Shown: positions 8,131-16,371 of the stretch, piece after piece
How positions within the stretch are numbered: the first letter of the stretch is position 1
Layout: each line of letters begins with the position of its first letter
Source of the DNA: an uncultured Lachnospiraceae bacterium
GTDB taxonomy: Bacteria; Bacillota; Clostridia; Lachnospirales; Lachnospiraceae
Direction: 5' to 3'
Assembly: GCA_910577275.1 (NCBI GenBank)
Contig: CAJTMW010000024.1
Location: 1-64,000 of the forward strand
Length of the DNA stretch: 64,000 nt
Notes under the pieces: generated by a model
The model's input: only the letters and a program-made list of their open reading frames with translations
Databases searched by the model: none
Told to the model about the DNA's origin: nothing
Program-made: the position numbers and the translations under genes

Positions 8131-8230
8131 TTATTGCCGCTGCGGCAATGCCGCGTTGCTACTGCCACGGCAATATTGCGTTAATACTGCCATGGTAATG
8201 TTGCGTTGTTACTGCTGCGGCATCGCCATC
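8131..8230. repeat. Four imperfect 25-bp tandem repeats overlapping the adaptor gene end
   Basis: Units begin at 8131, 8156, 8181 and 8206. Each is built on a TTxxTACTGCCxCGGCAATx pattern with an internal GCCGCTGCGGC-like dyad. The last unit encodes the C-terminal MPQQ-stop of the adaptor; the rest fill the gap before the permease. The array could form hairpins in the operon mRNA. Confidence 0.75.
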
Positions 8231-9720
8231 ACGGGCATCCCTTCCATAAGAGTCGCAGTCACTTCCGTTACCACCTGCTCTCCTTCCGAAAGTCCTTCCA
8301 CAATCTGAATCATCGTGTCGGAGGAAATCCCTGTCACTACAGGTTTTTTCACCAGAATTCCTTCCTCCACCACATAGACGAAGTCTCCGTTCATATCCAC
8401 GTTGACGGCAGTCACCGGTATCAGGACCGCGTTTTCTTCCTTTGCCGTGCTGATAATCACCTTCGCCTCCACACCCAGAATGACGTCGCTGTCGGGATTT
8501 AGGATTTCAATTTCCGTTCCCACCACGGCCGCGCCGCTGTTGTTGGTCTCCGCCATCTTGTTGATTTTGGAAACCTTCCCCTGATATTCCTTGCTGGCAA
8601 TGGTGACTCTTGCCTCCTGCCCTACGGCAATCTTGTCAAGGTCGTATTTGGTAACGGAAATCTTAACCATAACCTCTTCCGTGCTGTCCAGCTTAAGGAG
8701 CTTTTCTCCTACAGCCGCGCTGCCGCCCTCCACGGCGTTTACTTCCGTGACAACGCCGTCAAACTCGGCAACGACCCCGCCTTCCGCCTTTTCCAGGCTT
8801 TCCAGCGAATCCGCGGACTCAATTTCCTTTGTCTGGTTTTCCGCTTCCAGCTCCTCCCTTGCGCCGGCAGTCATTTTCCCGGCGTCGGCGGAGCTTTTCT
8901 GGGATTTCATTTCCGAACGGTACTCCTGATAATCGGAAAGCATCTTGTTATATACTTCCAGTTCATCCTGCCAGCCCTGAATTTCCTTATTGTGCTCCTG
9001 CTCATACCGGTTGAGCTCCACCTGCTTTTCAATCTCAACTCTTTCATCTTCCGTCAGGCTGTCCGCTTCCTCTATCAGGGTAATCTGCAGGAGAGTGGCA
9101 AAATAAGATAAATCGCTCTTTTTCTTTTCTATTTTATGGTTTAAGTTCGTTATGTAGGCTTCCGTGTCCTTAATCTGCTGGTCCAAAACCTCCAGATTTA
9201 CATTGGCTTCGTTCAAATCCCCCAGCTTTTCGTTGTTGCCCTGTACGGAATTTAAGTAACTCCCCTCCGCCGACTGTGCTTTCAGCTTCGCCAGCTCCTT
9301 TTCCTGCGCCAGCTCGTCGGCGTCATAGGAAATCAGCACGTCCCCTGCCTTTACGGAATCCCCCGCCGACACCGGTATGCTGTCTATTTTCACGCTCACA
9401 TCAGAAAAATAGCTTTTGGATTTTTCCGTTGTCACCGTACCGCTGGTGTTGATGGTCTGTTCGATTTCCCCGGAAACTGCGCCGGCAGTCGCCACAAAAG
9501 CAGCGGTTTCGCTTTTAAAGAACATATTTTTAACCACCAGCGCCAGTATCAGCACGCCGGCAACGCTGAACATGATGATTCTTCTTCTCTTTTTCTTTGC
9601 AGCCGCATCAAGGGGCTTCTTTTCCTTTTTGGGTTTCTTTTCTTTCTTCTTTTTTTCCTTTTCAGGCTTTGCCTCCTCCAAAGGAGCAATTTCTTTTACC
9701 GCATCCATTTCTTTTTCCAT
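8209..9720 (-). CDS. MacA/HlyD-type efflux adaptor protein
   Basis: Links a MacB-type permease to the cell exterior. 503 residues from ATG 9720 (AGGAGAG upstream). Order: a lysine-rich cytoplasmic N terminus (about residues 10-45), one membrane helix (about 48-65), a first lipoyl half (SVKIDSIPVSAGDSVKAGDV), a long coiled coil (about 140-300), a second lipoyl half (VVAEFDGVVTEVNAVEGG), then beta-barrel and membrane-proximal domains. It starts 19 bases after the ATPase gene. The C terminus lies in a 25-bp tandem repeat array and its length may vary between strains. Confidence 0.9.
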   Translation of the reverse strand: MEKEMDAVKEIAPLEEAKPEKEKKKKEKKPKKEKKPLDAAAKKKRRRIIMFSVAGVLILALVVKNMFFKSETAAFVATAGAVSGEIEQTINTSGTVTTEKSKSYFSDVSVKIDSIPVSAGDSVKAGDVLISYDADELAQEKELAKLKAQSAEGSYLNSVQGNNEKLGDLNEANVNLEVLDQQIKDTEAYITNLNHKIEKKKSDLSYFATLLQITLIEEADSLTEDERVEIEKQVELNRYEQEHNKEIQGWQDELEVYNKMLSDYQEYRSEMKSQKSSADAGKMTAGAREELEAENQTKEIESADSLESLEKAEGGVVAEFDGVVTEVNAVEGGSAAVGEKLLKLDSTEEVMVKISVTKYDLDKIAVGQEARVTIASKEYQGKVSKINKMAETNNSGAAVVGTEIEILNPDSDVILGVEAKVIISTAKEENAVLIPVTAVNVDMNGDFVYVVEEGILVKKPVVTGISSDTMIQIVEGLSEGEQVVTEVTATLMEGMPVMAMPQQ

Positions 9721-9739
9721 TTCCAGCTCTCCTCTTTTA

Positions 9740-10432
9740 CTAGTCAATATCGTTTATCCTGTCTTCCACGATATGCCCGTCCATAATCCGTATAATCCGC
9801 CGGGCTCTCGCCGCAATTTCATTGTCATGGGTAATAAGTATGACCGTTCTGCCCTCTCCATGCAGTTCCTTTAAAATTTCCATAATTTCTTTCGTGGAAC
9901 CGGAGTCAAGATTTCCGGTAGGCTCGTCGGCAAGAATGACCGGCGGCGCCTGGGCGATGGCTCTGGCAATGGCCACTCTCTGTTGCTGGCCGCCGCTCAT
10001 CTCGGAGGGCTTGTGGTCCATTCTGGCTTTCAGCCCCACCTTTTCAAGGGCTATCTGGGAGAGCCGGAGCCGCTCCTTTTTGCCCACTCCGCGGTATATC
10101 AGCGGCAGCTCCACGTTCTCAAGCGCGGTCAGCCCGGCTATCAGGTTGAATCCCTGAAAGATAAAGCCGATTTCCCTGTTTCTGATATCCGACAATTCAT
10201 CGTCCGTAAGCCCGGAAACATCCTGCCCATTTAAAATATATGTACCGCTGGTAGGCACATCCAGACACCCCAGCATATTCATTAATGTGGATTTCCCGGA
10301 GCCGGACTGGCCGATAATCGCTACAAATTCATTTTTGTTAATCGTCAGATTCACATGTTCTAACGCACGCACCTCGTTTTCGCCAGGATTGTAAATTTTA
10401 CACATCTCCTGAATCTCAATTAATTCGTCCAT
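9740..10432 (-). CDS. ABC transporter ATP-binding protein (MacB/LolD type)
   Basis: Energises the export system. 230 residues. Walker A GQSGSGKST (about 41-49), Q-loop IFQGFNL, ABC signature SGGQQQRVAIARA, Walker B VILADEPTGNLDS and switch ITHDNEIA are all intact. The Q-loop and the PTGNLDS form are typical of the LolD/MacB branch. It is the first gene of the operon, 35 bases downstream of a promoter at 10467-10494. Confidence 0.93.
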   Translation of the reverse strand: MDELIEIQEMCKIYNPGENEVRALEHVNLTINKNEFVAIIGQSGSGKSTLMNMLGCLDVPTSGTYILNGQDVSGLTDDELSDIRNREIGFIFQGFNLIAGLTALENVELPLIYRGVGKKERLRLSQIALEKVGLKARMDHKPSEMSGGQQQRVAIARAIAQAPPVILADEPTGNLDSGSTKEIMEILKELHGEGRTVILITHDNEIAARARRIIRIMDGHIVEDRINDID

Positions 10433-10463
10433 GGCGTCTGCACTCCTTGTATGTTTGTATTAC

Positions 10464-10494
10464 TGTATTATATTACTAATACATAATTTGTCAA
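10464..10494 (-). promoter_or_regulatory. Export-operon promoter with overlapping inverted repeat
   Basis: TTGACA (10494-10489), a 16-base spacer and TATAAT (10472-10467) on the minus strand form a strong sigma-A promoter. The inverted repeat TGTATTA-6-TAATACA (10464-10483) covers the -10 box, a usual place for a repressor. No regulator gene is adjacent, so the repressor is presumably encoded elsewhere. Confidence 0.7.
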
Positions 10495-10633
10495 TACCAA
10501 AAGCTTTAATTTAATATTTTTTTATTACTGATTATAACGAAGTATATTTCAAAAAACTTACAAGAATATATAACAAATTCTTAATTTTATCTAAAAATTT
10601 TCCTGACGCCAGGCTTCGTTACAGTTTTGTTGT

Positions 10634-10707
10634 AACAAACGCCGCCGCGCTTCATGGGACGGCTTATTGTAACAAACGCCGCCACGCTCCGCGGGCCGGC
10701 TTATTGT
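10634..10707. repeat. Two tandem 37-bp copies of the GGCTTATTGTAA repeat
   Basis: Units 10634-10670 and 10671-10707 both read AACAAACGCCGCC...GGCTTATTGT and differ at a few central positions. They are the clearest copies of the dispersed element also seen at 3770-3797. They fill the gap between the ribU terminator and the export-operon promoter; the AT-rich stretch 10500-10633 shows nothing else. Confidence 0.7.
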
Positions 10708-10708
10708 A

Positions 10709-10751
10709 AGAAAAACCGGCAATGCATTGAGAGTATCCATGCATTGCCGGT
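10709..10751 (-). terminator. Rho-independent terminator of ribU
   Basis: A perfect 13-bp stem (ACCGGCAATGCAT, arms 10715-10727 and 10739-10751) is followed on the minus strand by TTTTTC. It lies 58 bases past the ribU stop. Confidence 0.9.
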
Positions 10752-10808
10752 ATCAGACCGTATGCTTTATGCTGTTTTTATGTTCTCCCCGTATGTGCCG
10801 CTTTCCCG

Positions 10809-11573
10809 CTACTTCGCCGCTTCCGCCGTTTTCACCTTTCTCCTTGCCGGTTCCGCTTTCAGAATCGGGCTGAGCTTTTTGTACACAAGAACCGTGATTA
10901 ACGATACGCTGCCGCCCTTAAGCAGGTTCAGGGGCGCGACCGCAAATATTACAAGGCTCGTCACGCCGGTAATGTTGCTGTTGATGGCCGTTCCCATTCC
11001 CACAATGGCGTCAAGAGGCATTCCGTAAAGGACTGCAAAGGTAGGCAGGAGATAAACGGCGTTAAACATGGTTCCAAACACCGCCATAATCATGGTTCCC
11101 ACTATGGATGCCAAAATGGCGTTCTTCTTTGTCTTTTTGAACATATAAATGATGGACGCCGGCAGTATAAAGCTGCAGCCAATCACAAAATTTGCCAAAT
11201 CCCCCACGAAAGCGGTACTGGTTCCTTTCATGAAAAGCTTTAACAGAATTTTGCAGAATTCAATCATTACGCCGGATACCGGTCCAAAGGCAAACGCGCC
11301 GATAAGCGCCGGTATTTCGCTGAAATCCAGCTCATAAAAGGACGGTGCGAAGAAAACCGGGAACTCAAAAAGCATCAGTACCGCGGAAATTGCGGAAAAC
11401 ACCCCGATTAACGCAATTTTGCGGGTGGTTAAAATTCTTTCCGTATCGCCGTTTTTCTTTTTCAGCATCTTTTCCGCAAACCATGCAATCAAAAACAAAG
11501 CTGCCGCGATTCCCACCGATACCAGTACAAAAGTTACATTTTCCTTCACGCTGTCCCATAAACCATTACTCAT
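10809..11573 (-). CDS. ribU: Riboflavin ECF transporter S component RibU
   Basis: Substrate-binding membrane subunit that imports riboflavin with a shared ECF energising module encoded elsewhere. 254 residues from ATG 11573 (AAGGAGG upstream). After an N-terminal helix, KIALIGVFSAISAVLMLFEFP and FYELDFSEIPALIGAFAFGP match the RibU core, with about six membrane segments in all. The assignment is supported by the FMN riboswitch and terminator in its leader, which would shut it off when FMN is plentiful. Confidence 0.93.
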   Translation of the reverse strand: MSNGLWDSVKENVTFVLVSVGIAAALFLIAWFAEKMLKKKNGDTERILTTRKIALIGVFSAISAVLMLFEFPVFFAPSFYELDFSEIPALIGAFAFGPVSGVMIEFCKILLKLFMKGTSTAFVGDLANFVIGCSFILPASIIYMFKKTKKNAILASIVGTMIMAVFGTMFNAVYLLPTFAVLYGMPLDAIVGMGTAINSNITGVTSLVIFAVAPLNLLKGGSVSLITVLVYKKLSPILKAEPARRKVKTAEAAK

Positions 11574-11760
11574 TTTCTTTTTCCTCCTTAAAAATCTTCC
11601 GCAACTGCGGTCTTTGGCTTTCGCCTGATTTTCAGAAAGGTTCTTCCTTTTGCTTCGCGGGGCTGTGTGCAATCGAGCAGGGAAGATTCATCTTCCCCTA
11701 CTCGTCGCGCGCCCCGTGCGCCGCATCAGCGGCATTTTTCCTCTGCACGGGGCTGCGCAT

Positions 11761-11796
11761 AAAAAGCCCCGAATGTTTTGTCTCACATTCGGGGTT
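11761..11796 (-). terminator. Riboswitch-controlled terminator before ribU
   Basis: AACCCCGAATGT pairs with ACATTCGGGGC-TTTTT on the minus strand (11796-11761). It lies between the FMN aptamer and ribU and is the likely expression platform. About 190 bases separate it from the ribU start; that stretch shows no other element I can name. Confidence 0.88.
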
Positions 11797-11896
11797 ACAG
11801 CTCGCCGCTCAAGCAGACTGTCCTGTTCATACGCCGCTTTCCGTGTATGCCGGCCGCGGCATATACGCTGATTGCGTTTTCCACAAAACAGTCGTT

Positions 11897-12066
11897 TTCT
11901 TCTCTCATCCAGACTTTACTGTCGGTTTTGGAATTTCACCAAATCAGCCATTTCGCTTTATCCCGGCAATGCTTTTGAAATGCGGTGCTTCTCAAAATCA
12001 TGCCCTTAAAAGCTGATGGGTCGCGGACTTTACCGCCAGTAGGGAATTTCACCCTGCCCCGAAGAA
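11897..12066 (-). promoter_or_regulatory. FMN riboswitch (RFN element)
   Basis: The minus strand contains the conserved RFN blocks in order: TTCGGGGCAGGGTGAAATTC, CCGACAGTAAAGTC-like arms (GGCGGTAAAGTCCGCGACCC and ACCGACAGTAAAGTCTGGAT), the central TTGGTGAAATTCC, and the closing GGATGAGAGAAGA. The ends pair as TCTTC/GAAGA. FMN binding is expected to favour the terminator at 11761-11796 and turn ribU off. Confidence 0.95.
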
Positions 12067-12131
12067 CTTTTCTTTATTTACGAATGTTAGAATACCACGG
12101 AAATACGGTAAAATCAAGGGGGGTGGGCAAT

Positions 12132-12629
12132 TTATTTGGCAGCATCTTTATTTGATTCTTCAATCATTATTTTTTCAATCCTTACTGAATCTGGTTGGGT
12201 AGGCGTAAATTTAACTCCATGCCTCATCAATTTAATAATCTCTTTCGCATTTTTATCAATTGCGAATATCTTTTTCGGGTCCCTGATTTCCATAAACGCA
12301 TTCTGCTTTATGTATGGATTCTTGATATATTTTTCGAGAATCGGAAACATATCCTGAAATAGAAATGCCTGTTCAATACCTGACACCTTAATAATTTGAA
12401 TATGGTTATGCTTCCTGCCATTTTTCTCTTTATTCTCAATTATCTTTTTATATTTTTCTATTTGGCTGCTACAAGGAATTACCCATAATAACCCGGTAAA
12501 AGAATCTCTAAATGCGTAATAATGCGGTCTTTGCGTATCTCTCTTATTTATTTTTAAATACTTTTCTCCAACAACCTCAAAAAATTCATCCTTGATAAAA
12601 TATAACCGTCCCCTGACAAAATCTGTCAT
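12132..12629 (-). CDS. cptN: Type III toxin-antitoxin endoribonuclease toxin, CptN-like
   Basis: A 165-residue basic protein resembling toxins of the CptIN/ToxN superfamily, which cut RNA and are held inactive by a repeat RNA. FxxVVGEKYLKIN at the N terminus, RPHYYAF, and VIPCSSQIEKYKK (Ser54-Ser55, the region that matches the active-site loop of ToxN-like toxins) support this. Start ATG 12629 has GGGAG upstream. The gene follows a two-repeat pseudoknot RNA and a short stem-loop, as type III systems do. It is AT-rich beside GC-richer neighbours, suggesting transfer. The family name is recalled; the RNA arrangement is seen directly. Confidence 0.82.
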   Translation of the reverse strand: MTDFVRGRLYFIKDEFFEVVGEKYLKINKRDTQRPHYYAFRDSFTGLLWVIPCSSQIEKYKKIIENKEKNGRKHNHIQIIKVSGIEQAFLFQDMFPILEKYIKNPYIKQNAFMEIRDPKKIFAIDKNAKEIIKLMRHGVKFTPTQPDSVRIEKIMIEESNKDAAK

Positions 12630-12654
12630 CCTTTGTTCTCCCTATATGCTAATA

Positions 12655-12778
12655 GCCTTCTTCCTAAAAGAAGAAGGCCATTACTTAATCATTGCCTATT
12701 TAATTACACGCATAGCAATGAGCGTGGAACTGATACATTGCCTACTTATATAATGCGCATGGCAATAAGCGCAAAACT
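12655..12778 (-). ncRNA. Type III antitoxin RNA (two pseudoknot repeats plus terminator), CptI-like
   Basis: Read on the minus strand. Repeat 1: TGCGC (12773-12769), ATTGCC (12766-12761), GCGCA (12758-12754), GGCAAT (12742-12737). Repeat 2: CACGC (12726-12722), ATTGC (12719-12715), GCGTG (12711-12707), GCAAT (12695-12691). Both fold as the same H-type pseudoknot with a 46-47 base period, and stem 1 covaries between repeats. A partial third repeat starts with AAGT. A 9-bp hairpin (GCCTTCTTC/GAAGAAGGC, 12678-12655) with a weak T run follows, then the toxin ribosome site. A promoter is not obvious; the stretch 12790-12960 is AT-rich. Confidence 0.82.
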
Positions 12779-12972
12779 TAACGTGATACAAAATCTGCTC
12801 TTCATCACTCGGTCACTTTTATTTTACCGTCCTGTCAGAACATTCACAGGTCTTTATATTGTGATGAAAAAATCAATTAAAATCCTTATCTATAATATAA
12901 ATATACCCCAGAACAGGAGAACGCGCAATAAAAATAAAATAAACATTTTATAAAATATCAAAGGACATTTAT

Positions 12973-15393
12973 TCAATGGGATATAACACCGCCCCCTGCT
13001 GTCCTCCTCCCCCGCCGGTATCTGCACGCCAGACCGTACGCGGCGGCCCAGAGCCAGAATATCAGCGAAATCACCTCGGCCGCCCTCCAGTACCACGGCT
13101 CTGTAAAGAAAACCTTTACGGAATCATGAAATCCGGCGGGAATCTGGATTCTTATCCGGTTATTGTCCCCGTAGCCCACGGCAAGCTCTCCTTCGCTGCT
13201 CTTTGCATGATACCCTTTGTAATACAGAACGGGCACCTCCACCCAGGCGTTTTCCGCCGTCCTGTTTTGCACCGCGGCCTCCACGAAGGTTCCCTTTCTT
13301 GCCGTCATTTCCACACTTACATGCTCTGCGTCAGACGCCTTTACTTCGGCGGGCAGGTTTGTGTAATCCGTCCCTTCCGGCAGATACAGGCCGTCGTAAA
13401 CCGCCCCCACGGACAAATCCCGGAAGCTGTACTCATACTCAAAGGGCTTCATCAGGTTATTGTACTGGAAGATATAATCCGCCCCCTGCCGGCAAAAAAG
13501 CAGACAGACCACGGCAGAAACCGCCATCACTTTCTTTTTGTCAAATACTTTGGCTGCCTTTACGGTCAGCATCACGTATAAAACCGTTATGAGTACCGAG
13601 GCAATCGCCAGAAACCGCCATGCAAACTCAAACTTCTTTAAAACCTGATACACCGGCGGCGCATATTCCGCCAGCCACATATAGGGAAACAGATTGGTGG
13701 ACATCCACAGAGAAACCACGGTCAGAATCAGAAGCTTTACCAGCAGGCCGTCGTTTTTCTTCTCATTCATCCGGTTATAAATAAGAAAGCAGATTACCCC
13801 AAAAAGGACAAGACCGGCCGCAGGCCCCACCGACATGGGCATATCCTGATGCATTCCCGTCAAATCCTCCTTTACGTCTCCAATGGCGTTGAAAGCGCTG
13901 GAAAAAAGCTGGGACACAAAAGCCGAATTATAGTAAACAGGTTTGTTCCCATAGTAGGTCGTCAGGGTCATGCTTCCGTAGGTATCCAGAAAGGGCACCA
14001 CAAAGAAAAGATTTGCCAGGATACAGCCCATGCCTGCCTTCAAAAGCGCAATCCATGTCCTTTTCCGAATCGTGACTTTTATGGATAGCAGCATGAACAG
14101 GACGACAAAAATCACCGTCATCACACTTCCCAGAATATGGGAGCCCACAATGCCGGAAGCGCCGATTACAAGATAAAGCCAGCCCTTGCGGTATTCCTTT
14201 TCCTCCTCACGGCAAAAGCAGGACGAAGGGCCGTCAGACGCTGCCGGACTTTGCGGGTATGCCGGGCTTTTCCCCTGTCCGCAAATATAGATTGCCCATA
14301 TTCCCATAAGGATAAAGGGCAGAAACGCCATTGTTGTATACGCGCCAAGAGCGCCTCTCGTGCAGACCGCCACCAGTCTGTGGAGCGCCATTGTATAGAC
14401 AGCCGCACCGAACAGACCCACATATCTGTCTTTCGTGGATTTCTTAAAACACAGATAGGAACCGCCAATCGTCAAAAGGTTCATGAGAAGGACATAGGTT
14501 TTATAGGCCGTTCCCATGGAAAAGCCAAGCAGATATAAAAACGCCGGGATATAAAGCAGGATATCACCGTAATAGATGCCTGTGGCATAGCCGTAGCCGT
14601 TAAACCACTCAGGCTGGATTTTCACAGGGAACATCCCGTCGCGAATCCCCTCCGCAATGGTATAAATCCGGTAGTAATGGAACCGCAGGTCATAGCCCTT
14701 GGGCAGATAATTCATGGTCATCGGCAGCTCCGCCACAAAAAGCAGAGCCAGCAGCCCCGCCGCCAGCAGCGCGTTTTTTTTTATCCATACATTCATGGAT
14801 TCCCTGCGATACAGATAGAAATACAGCGGGAAATCGACCGCCGCAAAAATCAGAAGCAAAATAATGATATCTCTGACCGCTGAACGGCCGCTCAGATAGG
14901 AGATAGTAATGCTGTCAATGGAAACGGAGTCAAAATATCCGTCCTCCAGAATATTTTTTATTTTTACCTTCGTGTTGTCTTTTCTGACATATACAAAATA
15001 CTCGGCGCTGATGCCGCGGCTTGTCAGAAGCAGCGACTCGGAACGTATCCAGGGATATTCGGCGTCGCAGACCGCCATGGAACGGCAGCCCACCGAGCTG
15101 ATGAACGGCGTGTTTGACTGATACTGCACGGAAACCGCATAGATTCCCCTGTCCAGAGAAAAATCAGGAGTATAAATCCTCCGGCTTTTGCCGTGGTCCG
15201 CGGAGGTAATCGCATTCGTCCCCTCCCTCACTTCAAGACCGCCGGAAGTCTCCTGAGCCATGGAAAGCATGTCCGCAGAAAACTCGATGAGGCCGCTTTC
15301 CCGGTCTCTCATCTGATGCCAGGCCGTCAGGACAAGCAGCAACAGCTCCACTATAATCACAGTGGAAGTCAGAATCTTTTTAATCCTGTTCAT
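12973..15393 (-). CDS. Large GT-C-like multi-span membrane protein (6-pyruvoyl-tetrahydropterin synthase-related family)
   Basis: 806 residues, start ATG 15393 with AAGGGGAATT upstream. An N-terminal signal-anchor helix is followed by an outside beta domain (about 30-170), about 11-13 membrane helices, and a C-terminal outside domain closed by one last helix. The segment PKGYDLRFHYYRIYTIAEG with GYGYATGIYYGDILLYIPA matches the membrane family named after a 6-pyruvoyl-tetrahydropterin synthase-related domain, which looks like GT-C glycosyltransferases with an acidic residue in the first loop. A role in cell-surface polysaccharide or lipid-linked sugar transfer is inference. It is a single gene. 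Confidence 0.75.
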   Translation of the reverse strand: MNRIKKILTSTVIIVELLLLVLTAWHQMRDRESGLIEFSADMLSMAQETSGGLEVREGTNAITSADHGKSRRIYTPDFSLDRGIYAVSVQYQSNTPFISSVGCRSMAVCDAEYPWIRSESLLLTSRGISAEYFVYVRKDNTKVKIKNILEDGYFDSVSIDSITISYLSGRSAVRDIIILLLIFAAVDFPLYFYLYRRESMNVWIKKNALLAAGLLALLFVAELPMTMNYLPKGYDLRFHYYRIYTIAEGIRDGMFPVKIQPEWFNGYGYATGIYYGDILLYIPAFLYLLGFSMGTAYKTYVLLMNLLTIGGSYLCFKKSTKDRYVGLFGAAVYTMALHRLVAVCTRGALGAYTTMAFLPFILMGIWAIYICGQGKSPAYPQSPAASDGPSSCFCREEEKEYRKGWLYLVIGASGIVGSHILGSVMTVIFVVLFMLLSIKVTIRKRTWIALLKAGMGCILANLFFVVPFLDTYGSMTLTTYYGNKPVYYNSAFVSQLFSSAFNAIGDVKEDLTGMHQDMPMSVGPAAGLVLFGVICFLIYNRMNEKKNDGLLVKLLILTVVSLWMSTNLFPYMWLAEYAPPVYQVLKKFEFAWRFLAIASVLITVLYVMLTVKAAKVFDKKKVMAVSAVVCLLFCRQGADYIFQYNNLMKPFEYEYSFRDLSVGAVYDGLYLPEGTDYTNLPAEVKASDAEHVSVEMTARKGTFVEAAVQNRTAENAWVEVPVLYYKGYHAKSSEGELAVGYGDNNRIRIQIPAGFHDSVKVFFTEPWYWRAAEVISLIFWLWAAAYGLACRYRRGRRTAGGGVISH

Positions 15394-15508
15394 TTTAAAA
15401 TTCCCCTTGTATCTTCTTTCTTGTCGTATTCCTTATTTTTCCATCAATCATACTACAGAAATCAGACCACGTCATTGGGATTAAGGAAATCTTAAAAATG
15501 AATTAAGA

Positions 15509-15550
15509 AATCCCGAATAACTTCTTTTTACCAAAGAAGTATCCGGGATT
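15509..15550 (-). terminator. Terminator of CUT1 operon 1
   Basis: AATCCCG...CTTCTTT and AAAGAAG...CGGGATT form an interrupted stem around GGTA, followed by TTCTT on the minus strand. It lies 14 bases past the stop of the last permease gene. Confidence 0.75.
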
Positions 15551-15564
15551 AATATTGTTACTGT

Positions 15565-16371
15565 TTACTTCACAGCGCCGGTAATACCTTCCGCGAAGCT
15601 CTTCTGTAAGCAGAAGAAAATAATCGCCGTAGGTATCGTACAGATGAATACGCCGAGCATCAGCATGCCGTAATCAACCGTATAGCCGCCAAGCAGGTTG
15701 GCAACCAGCATCGGCATGGTGATGGAGCCGTCTGTCTGCAGAATAACCTTTGGCCATAAGTAGTTATTCCATGCATTCATGAAGGTGATTGTCATAGCCG
15801 CCGCATAGGTGGAGCGCATGGTAGGCATGAACATGCGGAAGAAAATGCCTATCTCGCTTAAGCCGTCGATACGGGCCGCCTCGATAATATCGTGAGGGAA
15901 AGACCTCGACGCCTGCCGGAACATCATAATCATAAACGGCGTGGAAATCGACGGAAGCATGAAAGCCGCCATGGTGTTTACCATTCCCAGCGTTGAGAAC
16001 ATACGGAACATGGGAATCATAACCGCCGCAAAGGGAATCATCATTGCAGTCAGAAGTACCGTAAACACCGCGTCTTTTCCTTTGTCGTGGTAAATCTCAA
16101 AGCCGTAGCCGGCGATGGAACAGATTACAAGACAAAGAACCGTCAGCACAATGGAATTGCGGAAAGAATTAAACAGGGCCAGCCCTAAGTTCTGATTTCC
16201 AATCAGAGCCTTATAGTTTTCAAGCAAGTATGTACCGGGAATCAATTTGCCGGCAATAACGTCCACACTCTTATTGGTAGCCGCACAGAACATATAATAC
16301 AACGGGAATACTGATAAAAGTGAAAAAACAGTTAAAAACAAATACATTAAAAATTTTCTGCCTTTATACAT
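15565..16371 (-). CDS. Carbohydrate ABC transporter permease (MalG type), operon 1
   Basis: CUT1-family inner permease, 268 residues with six membrane helices. The EAA loop reads EAARIDGLSEIGIFFRMFMP (about residues 167-186), the site for contact with the ATPase. The start overlaps the stop of the MalF-type gene in a TAATG junction. No ATPase gene is present in the operon, as is usual for Firmicute CUT1 systems that share one MsmK-type ATPase. Substrate unknown. Confidence 0.92.
   Translation of the reverse strand: MYKGRKFLMYLFLTVFSLLSVFPLYYMFCAATNKSVDVIAGKLIPGTYLLENYKALIGNQNLGLALFNSFRNSIVLTVLCLVICSIAGYGFEIYHDKGKDAVFTVLLTAMMIPFAAVMIPMFRMFSTLGMVNTMAAFMLPSISTPFMIMMFRQASRSFPHDIIEAARIDGLSEIGIFFRMFMPTMRSTYAAAMTITFMNAWNNYLWPKVILQTDGSITMPMLVANLLGGYTVDYGMLMLGVFICTIPTAIIFFCLQKSFAEGITGAVK

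Noticed and set aside
8131..8230. CRISPR array
   Set aside because: Units of 25 bases follow each other without spacers, and no cas genes are near.
12691..12773. Short CRISPR-like or plain hairpin repeats before the toxin gene
   Set aside because: Only two units with no spacers; the covarying pseudoknot fold and the toxin downstream explain them better.
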